Shown piece after piece: positions 45,126-54,508 of a stretch of DNA of 64,000 nucleotides. The notes below the pieces were generated by a model, which saw nothing but the letters and a program-made list of their open reading frames with translations, made no database searches and was not told the DNA's origin. Source of the DNA: Prillingera fragicola (taxonomy: Eukaryota > Basidiomycota > Tremellomycetes > Trichosporonales > Trichosporonaceae); contig BEDY01000001.1 of the NCBI GenBank assembly GCA_002335605.1, positions 186,001 to 250,000 of the forward strand, read 5' to 3'. The position numbers and the translations under genes are program-made. The number at the start of each line of letters is the position of its first letter. Position 1 is the first letter of the stretch.

Positions 45126-45765
45126 GTTGACAAAGAGGTCCGGTGACGTCACGCGCCGAGGCCGAGGGGGTAGCGCTGGCGAGGGGGTGATGGCGCGGGC
45201 GAGGGGGTGGTGGAGGGGCCGTTATGGGGTGATGGCAGTGTTGAGAGCAGAGATGTTAGAGTGTGAGTGGGCATGCACAACAAAGTTGAGACTGAGGAGA
45301 CGCGACACCATTGTTGTCTTATCTCGGGCAACGTCGCGTAGTTGGTGGAGACGGAATCAGAAAAGTGTGGGTAAACCTCAACCTTCGGCCGAACCACTCT
45401 CTTGCATCTTGCACCTCCAACAGCTATGCATGGCGCGCAGGAGATGCGGCATGCGGAGACGTGTGGTTGGTGGTAAAGTGGACAGGTCTGCAATTTGACA
45501 CTCACGACGCTCCATGCTAGGTGCTGGCAAGCTGCCAAGTGACCACGGGAGTCGGTGACAATCACAGTAATAGTGGGGAATAAGTGAATTAGTGAATTAA
45601 TTCACTAAAACCCAATAGCGACAGGGCGTGGATGGGTTTCCCAGTGAAATTGTCGGTCGGCATCCCAGTGGCGTGCGTCCGCCTGATGCTGATAGAGCAG
45701 AGGTTGACTACCAGCTGGCGTGTACAGGACACTGGGGGTACCATAGTGGGTCAGGGCGACTTATG
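45126..45765. other. Intergenic region in the F-box-like array
   Basis: This 640-bp stretch holds the promoter of array gene 1 and a perfect 16-bp palindrome AGTGAATTAATTCACT at 45591-45606, next to a partial direct copy of its left half (45582-45590). No intact gene is seen. Confidence 0.45.
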
Positions 45766-45955
45766 TTAGGTCCTGGGAAAGGAGAATGTCGACCTGTTCT
45801 TTGACGGTTTTCTTTGAGGGCTTTGCTTTGAGGGCTTTGCTTTGAGGGCTTTGCTTTGAGGGCTTTGCAAGTGCCGCGTACCTGGATGAGGGCTGTGCGG
45901 GGTGGGTATGCAATAATGGCACTGAAGATGTGGGGGTATACGAGGCGGGATGGAT
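45766..45955 (-). pseudogene. F-box-like relic with internal 14-bp minisatellite
   Basis: Reading the minus strand from about 45945 gives YPHIFSAIIAYPPRTAL then IQVRGTCKALK, which aligns with the start of the neighbouring gene (FPHIVERIVALSSRSTLFS, VRKTCKKLK). There is no start codon in frame, and after CKALK the sequence turns into four perfect copies of a 14-bp unit (45813-45868) that shift frame at each copy, then ends at 45766. It is therefore an N-terminal fragment of the array family whose coding sequence seeded a minisatellite. The rest of the gene is missing. Confidence 0.7.
45813..45868 (-). repeat. Minisatellite, four perfect 14-bp copies
   Basis: The plus-strand unit TTTGAGGGCTTTGC is repeated exactly at 45813, 45827, 45841 and 45855. 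On the minus strand the unit is GCAAAGCCCTCAAA, part of the codons for CKALK in the F-box-like relic. Confidence 0.97.
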
Positions 45956-46091
45956 GGATACCATGCTTTGATAAGGAGGCCGAGGCAAGGCGACGTAGTG
46001 AAGTGGGTGGCGATGGATGAGAAGAGGTGAAGAATCCTGTCTGTGGGCAGCATGGTCACTCGAACCCAGTGCTCTTGGTTCTATACATACT

Positions 46092-47006
46092 CTATACCTC
46101 CTGATAGTATCCAAAGTCCGTCTCCAGCGCATACTGCTTCTCCCCCACCGCTCCCCGGTACTCGTCATAAGTGTATGCCGTGAGGTTGCCCAGCTCTGGA
46201 TCAGGGTGGGTGCGTGGGGCTTCATGCTCAAACTCGAAATACTCGAGCAGCGCAGCATATCCCACAATCGTAACCTGCACCGCACGGTTCTCGGCAGCCC
46301 AGCTCCGAATGGCACTGACGACCATGCGGTGGTTCAGCCCCACGGCGCCGAGTGTACGTGGCTCTGGGCGGAGAATGACCGTGAGCTCGGACAGGGCGGC
46401 GCTGGCTTTCGCTTGGAGCGGGCGACGGATCTGGTGCAGTGCACGGTCCTCGGCGTAGACATTCACGACGAGGCGGCCAAAGCTCGAGTCAACGGGGAGG
46501 CGGAGGCGGTTGAGGTTGATGTGTCGGCCTGTGAATAAGGTGAGGGCTGCGGCGGCGTGGTGTTGCGTGAACGGCGTGTTTCCCTCTTTGACGGCTTGGT
46601 ACAGGCAGCGGAGGGTGGCTTGCTTGGTGGGGAATCTGTTGATATACCAGTTAAACGCGTGGTGGTCGCAGATATCAATGACGGCGGCTTGGTCAAGTAG
46701 ACGCGCAAAGGGACGGGGGCTGCCGTCAAACGCACGCAGTCCCACATCAGACGGGTACAGAGCCGGGTGTCGGCCGTGCCGCGTAGCGAGAATCAAGTCT
46801 GGGCCGTCGTCATCATCGTCGACGACGTACCCGGTGTGAAGAAAACGGGTACTGCTGATTGCTATGTGCTGTGCGAGAGTGTCGTCTGCACGGTCCTTGA
46901 GCTTTTTGCATGTCTTGCGCACGGAGAAGAGTGTTGATCGGGAGGAGAGTGCGACGATGCGCTCTACTATATGGGGAAACGCAGAATAGTCGATGGTACA
47001 GGTCAT
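46092..47006 (-). CDS. F-box-like array protein 2, 304 aa
   Basis: Single exon with ATG at 47006 (MTCTIDYSAFPHIVERIVA). The F-box-like motif covers about residues 5-45 (FPHIVERIVAL, VRKTCKKLKDRADD). The body has a possible helix pair and the strand segment SELTVILRPEPRTLG; a segment with the sense of AENRAVQVTIVGY precedes the C-terminal signature YRGAVGEKQYALETDFGYY. The signature matches array protein 3 especially well (LETDFGY in both), suggesting a recent duplication. It carries an acidic Asp run early on (VDDDDDGPD). Role as for the family: possible SCF adaptor, unproven. Confidence 0.75.
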   Translation of the reverse strand: MTCTIDYSAFPHIVERIVALSSRSTLFSVRKTCKKLKDRADDTLAQHIAISSTRFLHTGYVVDDDDDGPDLILATRHGRHPALYPSDVGLRAFDGSPRPFARLLDQAAVIDICDHHAFNWYINRFPTKQATLRCLYQAVKEGNTPFTQHHAAAALTLFTGRHINLNRLRLPVDSSFGRLVVNVYAEDRALHQIRRPLQAKASAALSELTVILRPEPRTLGAVGLNHRMVVSAIRSWAAENRAVQVTIVGYAALLEYFEFEHEAPRTHPDPELGNLTAYTYDEYRGAVGEKQYALETDFGYYQEV

Positions 47007-47449
47007 GAGGTGGGTAGAGGGTAAAGAGTGCAGTGTCAGTGGAGTAGTGGACACAGCGAGGACATGAGAAGCAGAGTCGAGGTAAAGAAGGGACGGGCAG
47101 TGCCGTTCAGCGGTGCAGCGTGGTGGAGGCTGTTTGGCACAGTAAGCAGAGTCTGTGCTCTCCGACCAGCACAGTACTCTGGATGGCCCAGATGCATAAA
47201 GCTGTAGCTAAAAAGAGAAATACCAGCCGCACAAGTCATTTCTTCCTTGGCTTTGACGGCACTGCTATGACGCATCGAGGTCTGCGGAGGTGTGAGGCTG
47301 AGGATGCGGTGAGGATGGGAGGAGGAGGTGAAGAGGACGCATGGAGACCAAATGGGGTGATTGATTTCGCTGTGCATACTCAAGGCTAACTGGGGAGAAG
47401 CTATGACAGATAATCAGTAGCAACGTAGTTGACCACTGCAAACCCAACC
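47007..47449. other. Intergenic region in the F-box-like array
   Basis: About 440 bp between array genes 2 and 3. No relic of the family could be recognised here and no other feature is seen. Confidence 0.4.
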
Positions 47450-48436
47450 TCAGAAGTCCACAGCAGAGTACCCAAAGTCGGTCTCAAGACTGTATCGGTG
47501 CTTCCCCACCATGGCACGGTACTGCCCTCTCGTAATTTGCACAAACTGGGTGCCAGCAGGAGCATCCTTGCGCCTCGCCAGCTCAAACCACTGGAGAATC
47601 TCTTTCTGAGCGACGAGGATAACCTTGATGCCTGGGTTGTTGATAGCAAACTGGCGCACAGGCTTGAGCGCCTTTGCGACAGCACGAACAATGGCCTGCA
47701 GGGGCGGAATGGGGTCGCCGCACTCGAGCATGCCGCAGTCCATGCACGCTTCAAACCACATGTAGTCGACGCCAAAGTGAAAGACAAACTCCTTGAGCGT
47801 GTCGGGCGCGTCGCCAAAGGTGACGGTGGGCACAGGGCCGCGGCTGTACTTGTCGACGGTCATGCAGATACGGCGGAAGCCGTCAGGAAGGGGGACGGGA
47901 GTGAGGTTGTCGCTTTGAAGGTCGACGCCATCCAGGAAGAAATCGTCCTCATCGTAATCCTCATCGTTCGAAACGCGGTCAAGCTGACCGCGATCGAACA
48001 CAATGAGCACGTCGGGGCGTACCGAAAACTTGAGCTTTTCGAGAATATCGGTAACAGAGAGGTAGCGCATACGCATCATGCGGAGCTGGGGAGACATGGA
48101 TTGCTTGACAAACCAGGAAGGAAGACTGCGCGCATTTTCTACGTCGAAGTCGATGATGGTCGCCTTGTTGGTGATTGCACTGCACTGCTCGAATTCGCTG
48201 TCGGTGCAGTTGGCGCCCCAGAGGGTAGGAAAGTTTTTGAGACGAGTTCGAGTTTGAAGACCACCCCACATGTCCTGGTAGTGCATGTGGTGGAGCAAGA
48301 CAATATGTTGGGCCAGGTAGTGTTCGGCCTTGAGTTTGAGAGCTTTGCTGGTGTGGCGCAGTTGAAGAAGGACTGAGAGGGGGGCAAACTTGATGACGCG
48401 GTCTACGATGGAGGGGAAGCAGTTGTAGTCGAGCAT
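47450..48436 (-). CDS. F-box-like array protein 3, 328 aa
   Basis: Single exon; the ATG at 48436 (MLDYNCFPSIVDRVIKFAP) puts the F-box-like motif at residues 4-45 (LLQLRHTSKALKLKAEHYL). The body contains PDVLIVFDRGQLDRV, an acidic loop (DEDYDEDDFFLDG), CMDCGMLECGDP with four closely spaced Cys, and IKVILVAQKEILQWFELA. The end carries YRAMVGKHRYSLETDFGYS, the family signature. A 315-codon frame on the opposite strand is the antisense shadow of this gene. The Cys group is not shared with other copies. Possible E3 adaptor; untested. Confidence 0.78.
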   Translation of the reverse strand: MLDYNCFPSIVDRVIKFAPLSVLLQLRHTSKALKLKAEHYLAQHIVLLHHMHYQDMWGGLQTRTRLKNFPTLWGANCTDSEFEQCSAITNKATIIDFDVENARSLPSWFVKQSMSPQLRMMRMRYLSVTDILEKLKFSVRPDVLIVFDRGQLDRVSNDEDYDEDDFFLDGVDLQSDNLTPVPLPDGFRRICMTVDKYSRGPVPTVTFGDAPDTLKEFVFHFGVDYMWFEACMDCGMLECGDPIPPLQAIVRAVAKALKPVRQFAINNPGIKVILVAQKEILQWFELARRKDAPAGTQFVQITRGQYRAMVGKHRYSLETDFGYSAVDF

Positions 48437-48776
48437 GGTTGCTGTTGATGAATGATAGTGCAGAGTGTCAAATGGGAGAAAGTGGATGGATGCAAGGTGA
48501 ATGTGAAGAGTTGGTCGACTGTCCACGCACTGAGGCCAGCTGGGGCGCACAATCACGTGAATGGTGTGCATGATGGCGCTGGTCGAGTAGCACTCTCACC
48601 TTCTCCCACTTCCATATGAGACATGTCATGCTCGCCGTCAGTAATGAGTGGAATCAGATCAGGTGTCAAGGTCGAGTCGTGCGGCTGGGCCGCTCAAGTT
48701 CATTCAGGACAATCAGGCAACAACACAAACACCACTCGCAATCCGCCAGGCTCCCTTCGATGCCGCTGAAGCTGCC
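48437..48776. other. Intergenic region between array gene 3 and the DUF3224-like gene
   Basis: These 340 bp hold the promoter of array gene 3 and the 3' flank of the DUF3224-like gene. Nothing more is seen. Confidence 0.45.
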
Positions 48777-49364
48777 TCACAACGTAATGTTGAACATTCC
48801 CTTGACAGGATTCACCCCATCCTCAATCCCATCAAACGACCCTTGGCCAGAAATACCCTCGAGCTCACCCCTGCCCCGTCAGCCAACAGCACCTCTCCCT
48901 TTCGGCCCAACGACCCACCTGCCAGACCCCGCGACAATCTCCCAGTGGGACACAAACTTGCCGCCCGAGTGCTTGAGCTGCTGCGACGCGAGGAAAGTGC
49001 CCTTCTTGCCGAGGACGGTGCCGTCAAAGGTCTGCTGGCCCTCTGGTCCGTCAGCCGCGCGCATGTGGGGGCAGCGTACCGTACTGCCAGTCTGCCGAGG
49101 CGTCTGATGTCGGCTCGTGGGAGGCCCTGCACGTTAGGGTCTGGGCGAGGAGGAAGACCTACCTCACTCCCGCGGACATGCTGGTTCCGTTGAAGTCTGG
49201 GGACGAGTATGTGCCGGGAAAGCTCATGAACTTGAGTTGGCCTGCGATGGCCAAGGGTGCGTTGTCAATCTCGGTGACTTTGCAGTCGCCGGTTTTGTAC
49301 AAGACTTGAACTGGGTGGTGAGCGTTGCTGCACGGGGAGTGGTCTTACTGAATTGGCCTGGCAT
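48777..49364 (-). CDS. DUF3224-like small protein, 142 aa, five exons
   Basis: Exons 49349-49364, 49163-49310, 49080-49126, 48919-49042 and 48777-48870; introns are 38, 36, 37 and 48 nt, and the total is an exact multiple of three. The joined product shows the DUF3224 pattern, a small beta-barrel family known mainly from bacteria: FDGTVLGKKGTFLASQQ, HSGGKFVSHWEIVAGSG, then GELEGISGQGSFDGI. A closing strand GMFNITL ends the protein. No signal peptide is present, so it is likely cytosolic. Function in the family is unknown; a lipocalin/allene-oxide-cyclase-like pocket is sometimes proposed. It interrupts the F-box-like array and has no relation to it. The exons are very small (16 and 47 nt), so it is easily missed by gene finders. 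Confidence 0.75.
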
Positions 49365-49737
49365 GGCTGTACTGGACGTTGTGAGATGATGAATGGTGAA
49401 AGGTGAGTGGAGGGTGGGAGGAACGTTCGGTGTTCTTAAAGAGGATGCCGAGATGCATGAACCGCATGCACATAATTGCTCCGAGAGTGGCACAGTCATG
49501 GCCAGTCACGGTTGCGTCGACCGCCGCCGCTTCCCTCATCGGCTGCGGACCACAGCAAGTACACTGAACGATGCACCTGCACCATAACGACCCCTCCGTG
49601 CAGGCCAGCAGTGTCGTTGATCTGCCAGCTCTGCAGATAACTTGCGGGTCGGTGCAAACTTGTACAAGCACATCTTGCAATTGAACACATGGCATACACA
49701 CTTGTTTGGAAACTTGACGATATCAATGTGGCCTAGA
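49365..49737. other. Intergenic region in the array
   Basis: A 373-bp stretch 5' of the DUF3224-like gene and 3' of the frameshifted array copy. No feature recognised. Confidence 0.4.
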
Positions 49738-50663
49738 CTATAAACATTCAAAGCAATTCTCTACTTCGTACTGATCGTAACCCGAAGCATTGTCAGAGAC
49801 AAGACAGCCCTGGCCCCTCGCCTCAAGCGCAAACTGTTCCGCCCCCACCAACTGCCAGTACTCGTGCCTCGTGTATTCGGTGAAGTTGGGGGGAGACTCG
49901 CCCTTCGTGCGCCAGCAGTCATTCACCAGGGTAACTGACACTGAACTGTTCTGTGTCGCCAAAAGGCGGATACAGTCTTGGATGAGGGGTGCACAATCAA
50001 GGCGGCATGTCCGGCAGTCAAACACAATGAACACGAGGGCTTCCAAAGCGAAGGGAAGCTGACGGGGAGAGTGGTCAACACAAGGTAATTCGCAGTGACA
50101 GAGGGTGATGACAATCCGCTCATGGTGGTTACCCGGAAGGGGCAGCAGGTGCCAGAATACCGTGTTGTGCATGTTCTCGCCGCGGTCACTGTCTTCATCA
50201 TCTATGCACGTGGGAGGCGCTTGGTAGGCGATGATGAGTGTTGCGGACCGAGGCAGCGAGACGGGACTTGTCGTGATGAGGGACCAGGTTATACGGAGGG
50301 TCTTTGCAGAAAACGTGCCAGGTGGACAGCCGCGGAGACACTCGTAGGCGTTGTGGCCTTCAATGTCAATGACCTGGGCGTACTTGACAATGGTCGACGC
50401 GGGTGGAGTGATGAACGCGAGCGGCCGAACCCACTCCTTAGGATAGAGCGCTGGAAGCCTGCCAGCCGGGGTAAAGACGTGGACTTCTTTGAAAGTGGCC
50501 GGGCATCGTGATCGCCGATGACAATGTGAGAAGCGAGAGCGTGGTCGGCTAACACCTGGTACGCGCGAGAGGTGGCTCGTAGCGCCAGCAGTGCCGGACG
50601 CTCGGCAAAGTGGAGAATGCGTTCGAATACGTGGGGAAAGGCAGTGTGGTCGAGAAGAGGCAT
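49738..50663 (-). pseudogene. F-box-like array copy 4, disrupted by a one-base frameshift
   Basis: The ATG at 50663 opens the F-box-like motif (LDHTAFPHVFERILHFAE, LLALRATSRAYQVLADHAL) up to SHIVIGDHDA. At 50500-50507 the frame breaks: the family body continues at once in another frame (TFKEVHVFTPAGRLPAL), which needs one more base. The second frame is intact to the end and carries the signature YWQLVGAEQFALEA. Its closest relative is the gene at 50903-51724, where the corresponding stretch is uninterrupted (HIRI, then VTSPNGRIPAS). No canonical intron bridges the gap without deleting conserved residues. It is either a young pseudogene or carries a sequencing indel. The 3' part extends past the signature by about 22 residues (NASGYDQYEVENCFECL). 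Confidence 0.65.
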
Positions 50664-50902
50664 GGTGATGTTTGATGGGAGATGTGAAAAGTATGAGTGT
50701 GAAAGGAGAGTGTGATGTGAAGAAGAGGAGCAACATGCGCCCGGGTAGCATGTCAACGTGGCAGCTCAGATCATGTTCGTCGACAAGTCGTTGGCTTCCG
50801 GCCTGTGTGTATGGCCACAACGTTGACCAGGTAAACAAATGGTGAACAGTGACAGTCTCTGATGCATTTTGTATACTGTGATGGGAGTGCGCCATGCACT
50901 AG

Positions 50903-51724
50903 CTACATCCCTGGCAGGGCGTCAAACCGCTCAAGCGCATACTGCATAGCCCCGACCTCGCCGCGGTACGTGTCCGTGTCATAGAGCCAAAAGTTTGGCG
51001 GGATCTCTTGGTCGTTGTAGAGGGGTGGACAGTCGGACACGAGATTGATCGTAACGTGTGGATTCTTGATCGCGATGGCCTCAAAGGCTTGCTGGGTGAC
51101 CTGATCGCAGTCGCCACCGCAAAAATCAGGGTCGATGACAATCACCACGAGTTCGTTCAGCGACGACGGCAAGTGCTGCGATCCGCACGTGCAGTGACAC
51201 GCGAGTACCACTAGTCGAGGGATACCAGCTGGGATGGTAATGTCCATGTGCTGGTAGTTGCCGAACTGGAACGCGTTGTCGTGCGCGGGACACTGAAGGC
51301 TGGACTCGAGCGTGTCGATGATAACGGTGTGCGCTGCCACGAGGTGGTCGTTGGCGCCTCCCGTCCACGCCGACCGGTCGAGTGGGATGTCGTCGCCGAT
51401 GCAGATTGTCTCAAAGTGCGGGGTCGTGCCGGCGGGCAAGGCGGGGGTGAGGAGGGTCATTGAGAGGTGGTCTAGAAAGTCTTGTGCAAAGGTTTGCGAG
51501 CGGATAAACTCGCCTGGCATGGAGGCGGGGATGCGGCCGTTTGGAGATGTCACGCAGAGGCCGCGAGAGGTTGAGGTGATCCGGATGTGCCGCGAGAGCT
51601 GCCAGTCGGCTAGGCTCTTGGCGTGGCGGGAGGTTGCACGGAGGGCGAGGAGGGTTGGGCGCGGGGCGAGTTGGACGATGCGTTCAAAGATGTGGGGGTA
51701 GGCTGTGTGGTCGATGGTACCCAT
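50903..51724 (-). CDS. F-box-like array protein 5, 273 aa
   Basis: Single exon; the ATG at 51724 (MGTIDHTAYPHIFERIVQL) starts the F-box-like motif (LLALRATSRHAKSLADWQL). The body has AHTVIIDTLESSLQC, IPRLVVLACHCTCG and SLNELVVIVIDPDFCGGDC, resembling copy 4 (ALEALVFIVFDCRTCRLDC) in spacing of strands and Cys. The C-terminus has YRGEVGAMQYALERFD, where the usual TD of LETD is replaced. It is 22 residues shorter at the end than copy 4. Copies 4 and 5 form a subgroup with shared IPPNF/SPPNF before the signature. Role: possible SCF adaptor, inferred only. Confidence 0.77.
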   Translation of the reverse strand: MGTIDHTAYPHIFERIVQLAPRPTLLALRATSRHAKSLADWQLSRHIRITSTSRGLCVTSPNGRIPASMPGEFIRSQTFAQDFLDHLSMTLLTPALPAGTTPHFETICIGDDIPLDRSAWTGGANDHLVAAHTVIIDTLESSLQCPAHDNAFQFGNYQHMDITIPAGIPRLVVLACHCTCGSQHLPSSLNELVVIVIDPDFCGGDCDQVTQQAFEAIAIKNPHVTINLVSDCPPLYNDQEIPPNFWLYDTDTYRGEVGAMQYALERFDALPGM

Positions 51725-52119
51725 GTTGTGCAGCAGTGTGCTAGATGAGTGAGGAGTCAAGGTTGTATTGTTTGGACCAAGTGGGCAAGAGACAGAGAGA
51801 CAATGAGAAGGAGAGTGATGGGAATGGTGGCAATGGATGGGGCAGTCGTGTGCATGGATCGCGCCGAAGCGTGCATGCACTGCTCAACGCACGGTCACTG
51901 GGATTTCCCCCAGTCAGCCCCACCGGCTGGGCAATTCCATGACAGTGTTCAAGCTGAAGTCCAATGCAGCTGCGAAGTATGCCCACATGGATTTTGAGGA
52001 TGAAGTTTCTGATGACAAGGACTACATGCTGCGAGGGATTGGAAGGAGGGCAGCATCCCCCCATTCTCCCAGAGACCAGAGGCCTGCTGAGCTGTCACAG
52101 TCATTGCCGGGCACATCTT
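51725..52119. other. Intergenic region
   Basis: These 395 bp lie 5' of array gene 5. No relic sequence or other feature could be identified. Confidence 0.4.
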
Positions 52120-52554
52120 TGTCTACCACCGTCCCGAGCCCAAACTGCTCGCACCCCACCGGCTGGCAATAATCTTGCACACTGTACAACTCACATTCAC
52201 CAGTGGCGTTCCAAGCTTGACAGACCAAACGGTATCCTCCACATCCTCTGCACCGAGCCACGCCGAGTTGCTTGCCAGTTGGATACAAACACAGCTGTTG
52301 CTTGTGGATTCGACTCGGCGGCACTGCACTTTTCTGCATGTGTCAAGATATGATTCGTCTGCGTCTGCGGCGGCCTTTATTCCATTACTGTGATGTGTGA
52401 CAATGAGCGTACTGTCGCAATGGTGATGCCTGGCAGTGGCAAGCGGTTGCACGCCGGTGGGAGGGGAGTGGGTATGTCAGTGGTGGTAGCAGTGTAGTAG
52501 GTGCGGGCGGGTTAGAATGTGAGGGTAAGCTGTGCAGTCCAGCGTGGTTAGCAT
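52120..52554 (-). pseudogene. F-box-like relic, internally deleted
   Basis: The minus strand from an ATG at 52554 reads MLTTLDCTAYPHIL and then decays; this matches MGTIDHTAYPHIF of array protein 5. About 310 bp further on, at 52138-52200, the minus strand reads YSVQDYCQPVGCEQFGLG, a degraded form of YTRHEYWQLVGAEQFALE of copy 4; the underlying bases are also alike. In intact copies these two ends are about 800 bp apart, so most of the body has been deleted. It marks the end of the array. Confidence 0.65.
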
Positions 52555-52792
52555 TGAGCGTGGAGGGAATGAGTGAGAATGACAAGCACACAAGTTGAAC
52601 ATGGCAACCAGAGGGCTCGAGGAGGAGCGTGGGGGAGTAAATAGGCGTGCTTGAGGTGCACCTATCTTGCTACACTGGCGTGCCTATTTCTACCATCTTC
52701 ACCAGCACCTTCGCACTCTGTACATCGTCAACAATATCAACCTCCACTCCTTCTTCCTACTCTGTCTCCAGCATTGCAAACACTCTCTCGCA

Positions 52793-54033
52793 ATGCCACC
52801 ACAACCTCCACCACAACCACCGCGAAACTGGGCATTCAGGTTGGAAGACACTTCGTTCACCTCTTCAGAACAGCAATGGCTATGGGAGGCATATCTCGAC
52901 CTCCTCGACGCTGGCATCGCCTACGACTCGTCACACCCTTACCGCCCATACTCGGTTTTGCATCTCGGACGCAAGGTTCCCCCTCTTCCGGGCAGTGACA
53001 CGCATCCAGACGACTTTGACGCCGCAGCAGCTGCAGCAGCCTCGGGTCTGCCTCGCCCAACCTCGGGCGTGTTGCAACTCACAGCCCACGACCCAGTGAC
53101 GGCGCGCGCGGCCGTGCTCCGCTTCATGGCTACTGTCGACTTGGTGTTGCGTGGGGTCAAATCTCAGCTCGTGTCGGCCGACATGGACGCTGTGCCGCGC
53201 GTGGACAGCGTGGCGGGAATGATGGACGCTCGCGCGCAGATGGACGGCGTCAGTCAGCAGGAAGTCGACGAGGCTGTAGCCGTGGTTAGGCGGCGGTGCG
53301 GCGTGTCGGGTGCGGATATCAATCCGTGGAGGATGGGTGGGATGGGGAGTATCATGACTATTGAGGCCGGGTGGGACCCAACGTAAGTGCGCTAGGGGGA
53401 GCGTTGCTGACGTATAGATGGAGCGTGGACCGCTACGGGTTCGACGAGTACGGCTACGTCTTTTCCCTCCTCGTCGCGCCTGGTGGGGACGGTAGCTCGA
53501 GCGGCGCCGGTCCCCCGCCAACGGCGTCCTCTCAAGCCGCCCCATCCGGCTCATCCGCCGGCGCCACTTCTTCCTCCTACACCAACATCCGCCCCACCTC
53601 TTCCTCGTCGGGAGAAGAACTCGACCCCGACGCCGAAGAACACACCGACGCGCAGTTCCGCGGCGTCTCCTTTTCGTTTCCCCAACTCGGCTTTCGCATG
53701 CCGTTGAAGCCAGGCCAAGTCCTGGGCGTGCAGGCCCAGTTCCAGCTGTACGCCATGGCGGACGCGGATGGCAAGCTGCCGAAATCCGTCGCAGAGGCGG
53801 ACAGCTACGAGGGCCCGCCGCCGGGACAGTTGCTGTACGCTGCGGATCAGAGTACGGGGCGGCTGAGGACGCCGGTCATGTTGACCATTTGGAATCACCA
53901 CGGGACGGTGCTGGCGTTGGAGAGGGAGAAGAAGAGGTACGTCCACTGTCCGGGTGGGGGCTGACGGGGCAGGAAACAGAGAAAGAAGAAGAAGGGGCCG
54001 GGGCTGAGGGCGGCGATTGAGAGCATTGAGTAG
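52793..54033 (+). CDS. Hypothetical protein, 389 aa
   Basis: Exons 52793-53382, 53418-53936 and 53973-54033; the introns are 35 and 36 nt (both with GCTGACG branch sites) and phases agree. The N-terminus is PQPPPQPP-rich. Ordered segments include WAFRLEDTSFTSSEQQWLW, a helical AVLRFMATVDLVLRGVKSQL, and a beta-rich part FRGVSFSFPQLGFRMPLKPG with QVLGVQAQFQLYAMADADG. A Ser/Ala/Pro-rich loop of about 60 residues interrupts it. The C-terminus is strongly basic (REKKRKQRKKKKG), a likely nuclear signal created by the last small exon. I do not recognise the family. Confidence 0.7.
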
Positions 54034-54508
54034 AGCAGGGCATAGCATTTCAGTGAGTTAAACGTCGCCGCGGCGCTGACGTGCTGGTAGCACACACCAC
54101 ACACATGTAATCATTGCATTTTTCCTCGCGGACCCCTGGGTTGTCGTCCACTCGGATCAAGCGAGCGTGGAGAGTGCGCGGTATCTGGGGCCACAGATAC
54201 CGGCAGGTAAGATCCGTGTCTCCCCTGTGTGTCGCCGTGGCCCCCCTCCGTCGTCCTCGGTGCCCTGCGGGACTGGGGATGAGACCACGGCACCACTTCG
54301 GCGGGGGCTGACTTGGGGAGAGCCAAAAATGGCTGCAACGAAGCAAGGTGGAGTGGGACTGAGCTGCCGTTGGAGGTGTGGGTCATGCTGCTGTGCGCAT
54401 TTGGAAAGTGGCGTTCACAGGCGTGCACAGCAGTATTAACTATTACAACCACTCACAGTCAACCAGGTACCCACTTGCTCGCCTTGACGCTTACATCCTC
54501 GCCGTCTT
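54034..54508. other. Convergent intergenic region
   Basis: About 475 bp between the ends of two converging genes. Nothing recognised. Confidence 0.45.

Noticed and set aside
45813..45868. CRISPR array
   Set aside because: Direct 14-bp copies without spacers in a eukaryotic genome; a minisatellite.
47429..48376. 315-codon plus-strand frame
   Set aside because: It lies exactly antisense to F-box-like array gene 3, which has a family motif at both ends; the plus frame has no domain.
50289..50663. An intron to explain the frame change in array copy 4
   Set aside because: No GT-AG pair of workable length joins the two frames without removing conserved residues, and paralogues are intronless there.
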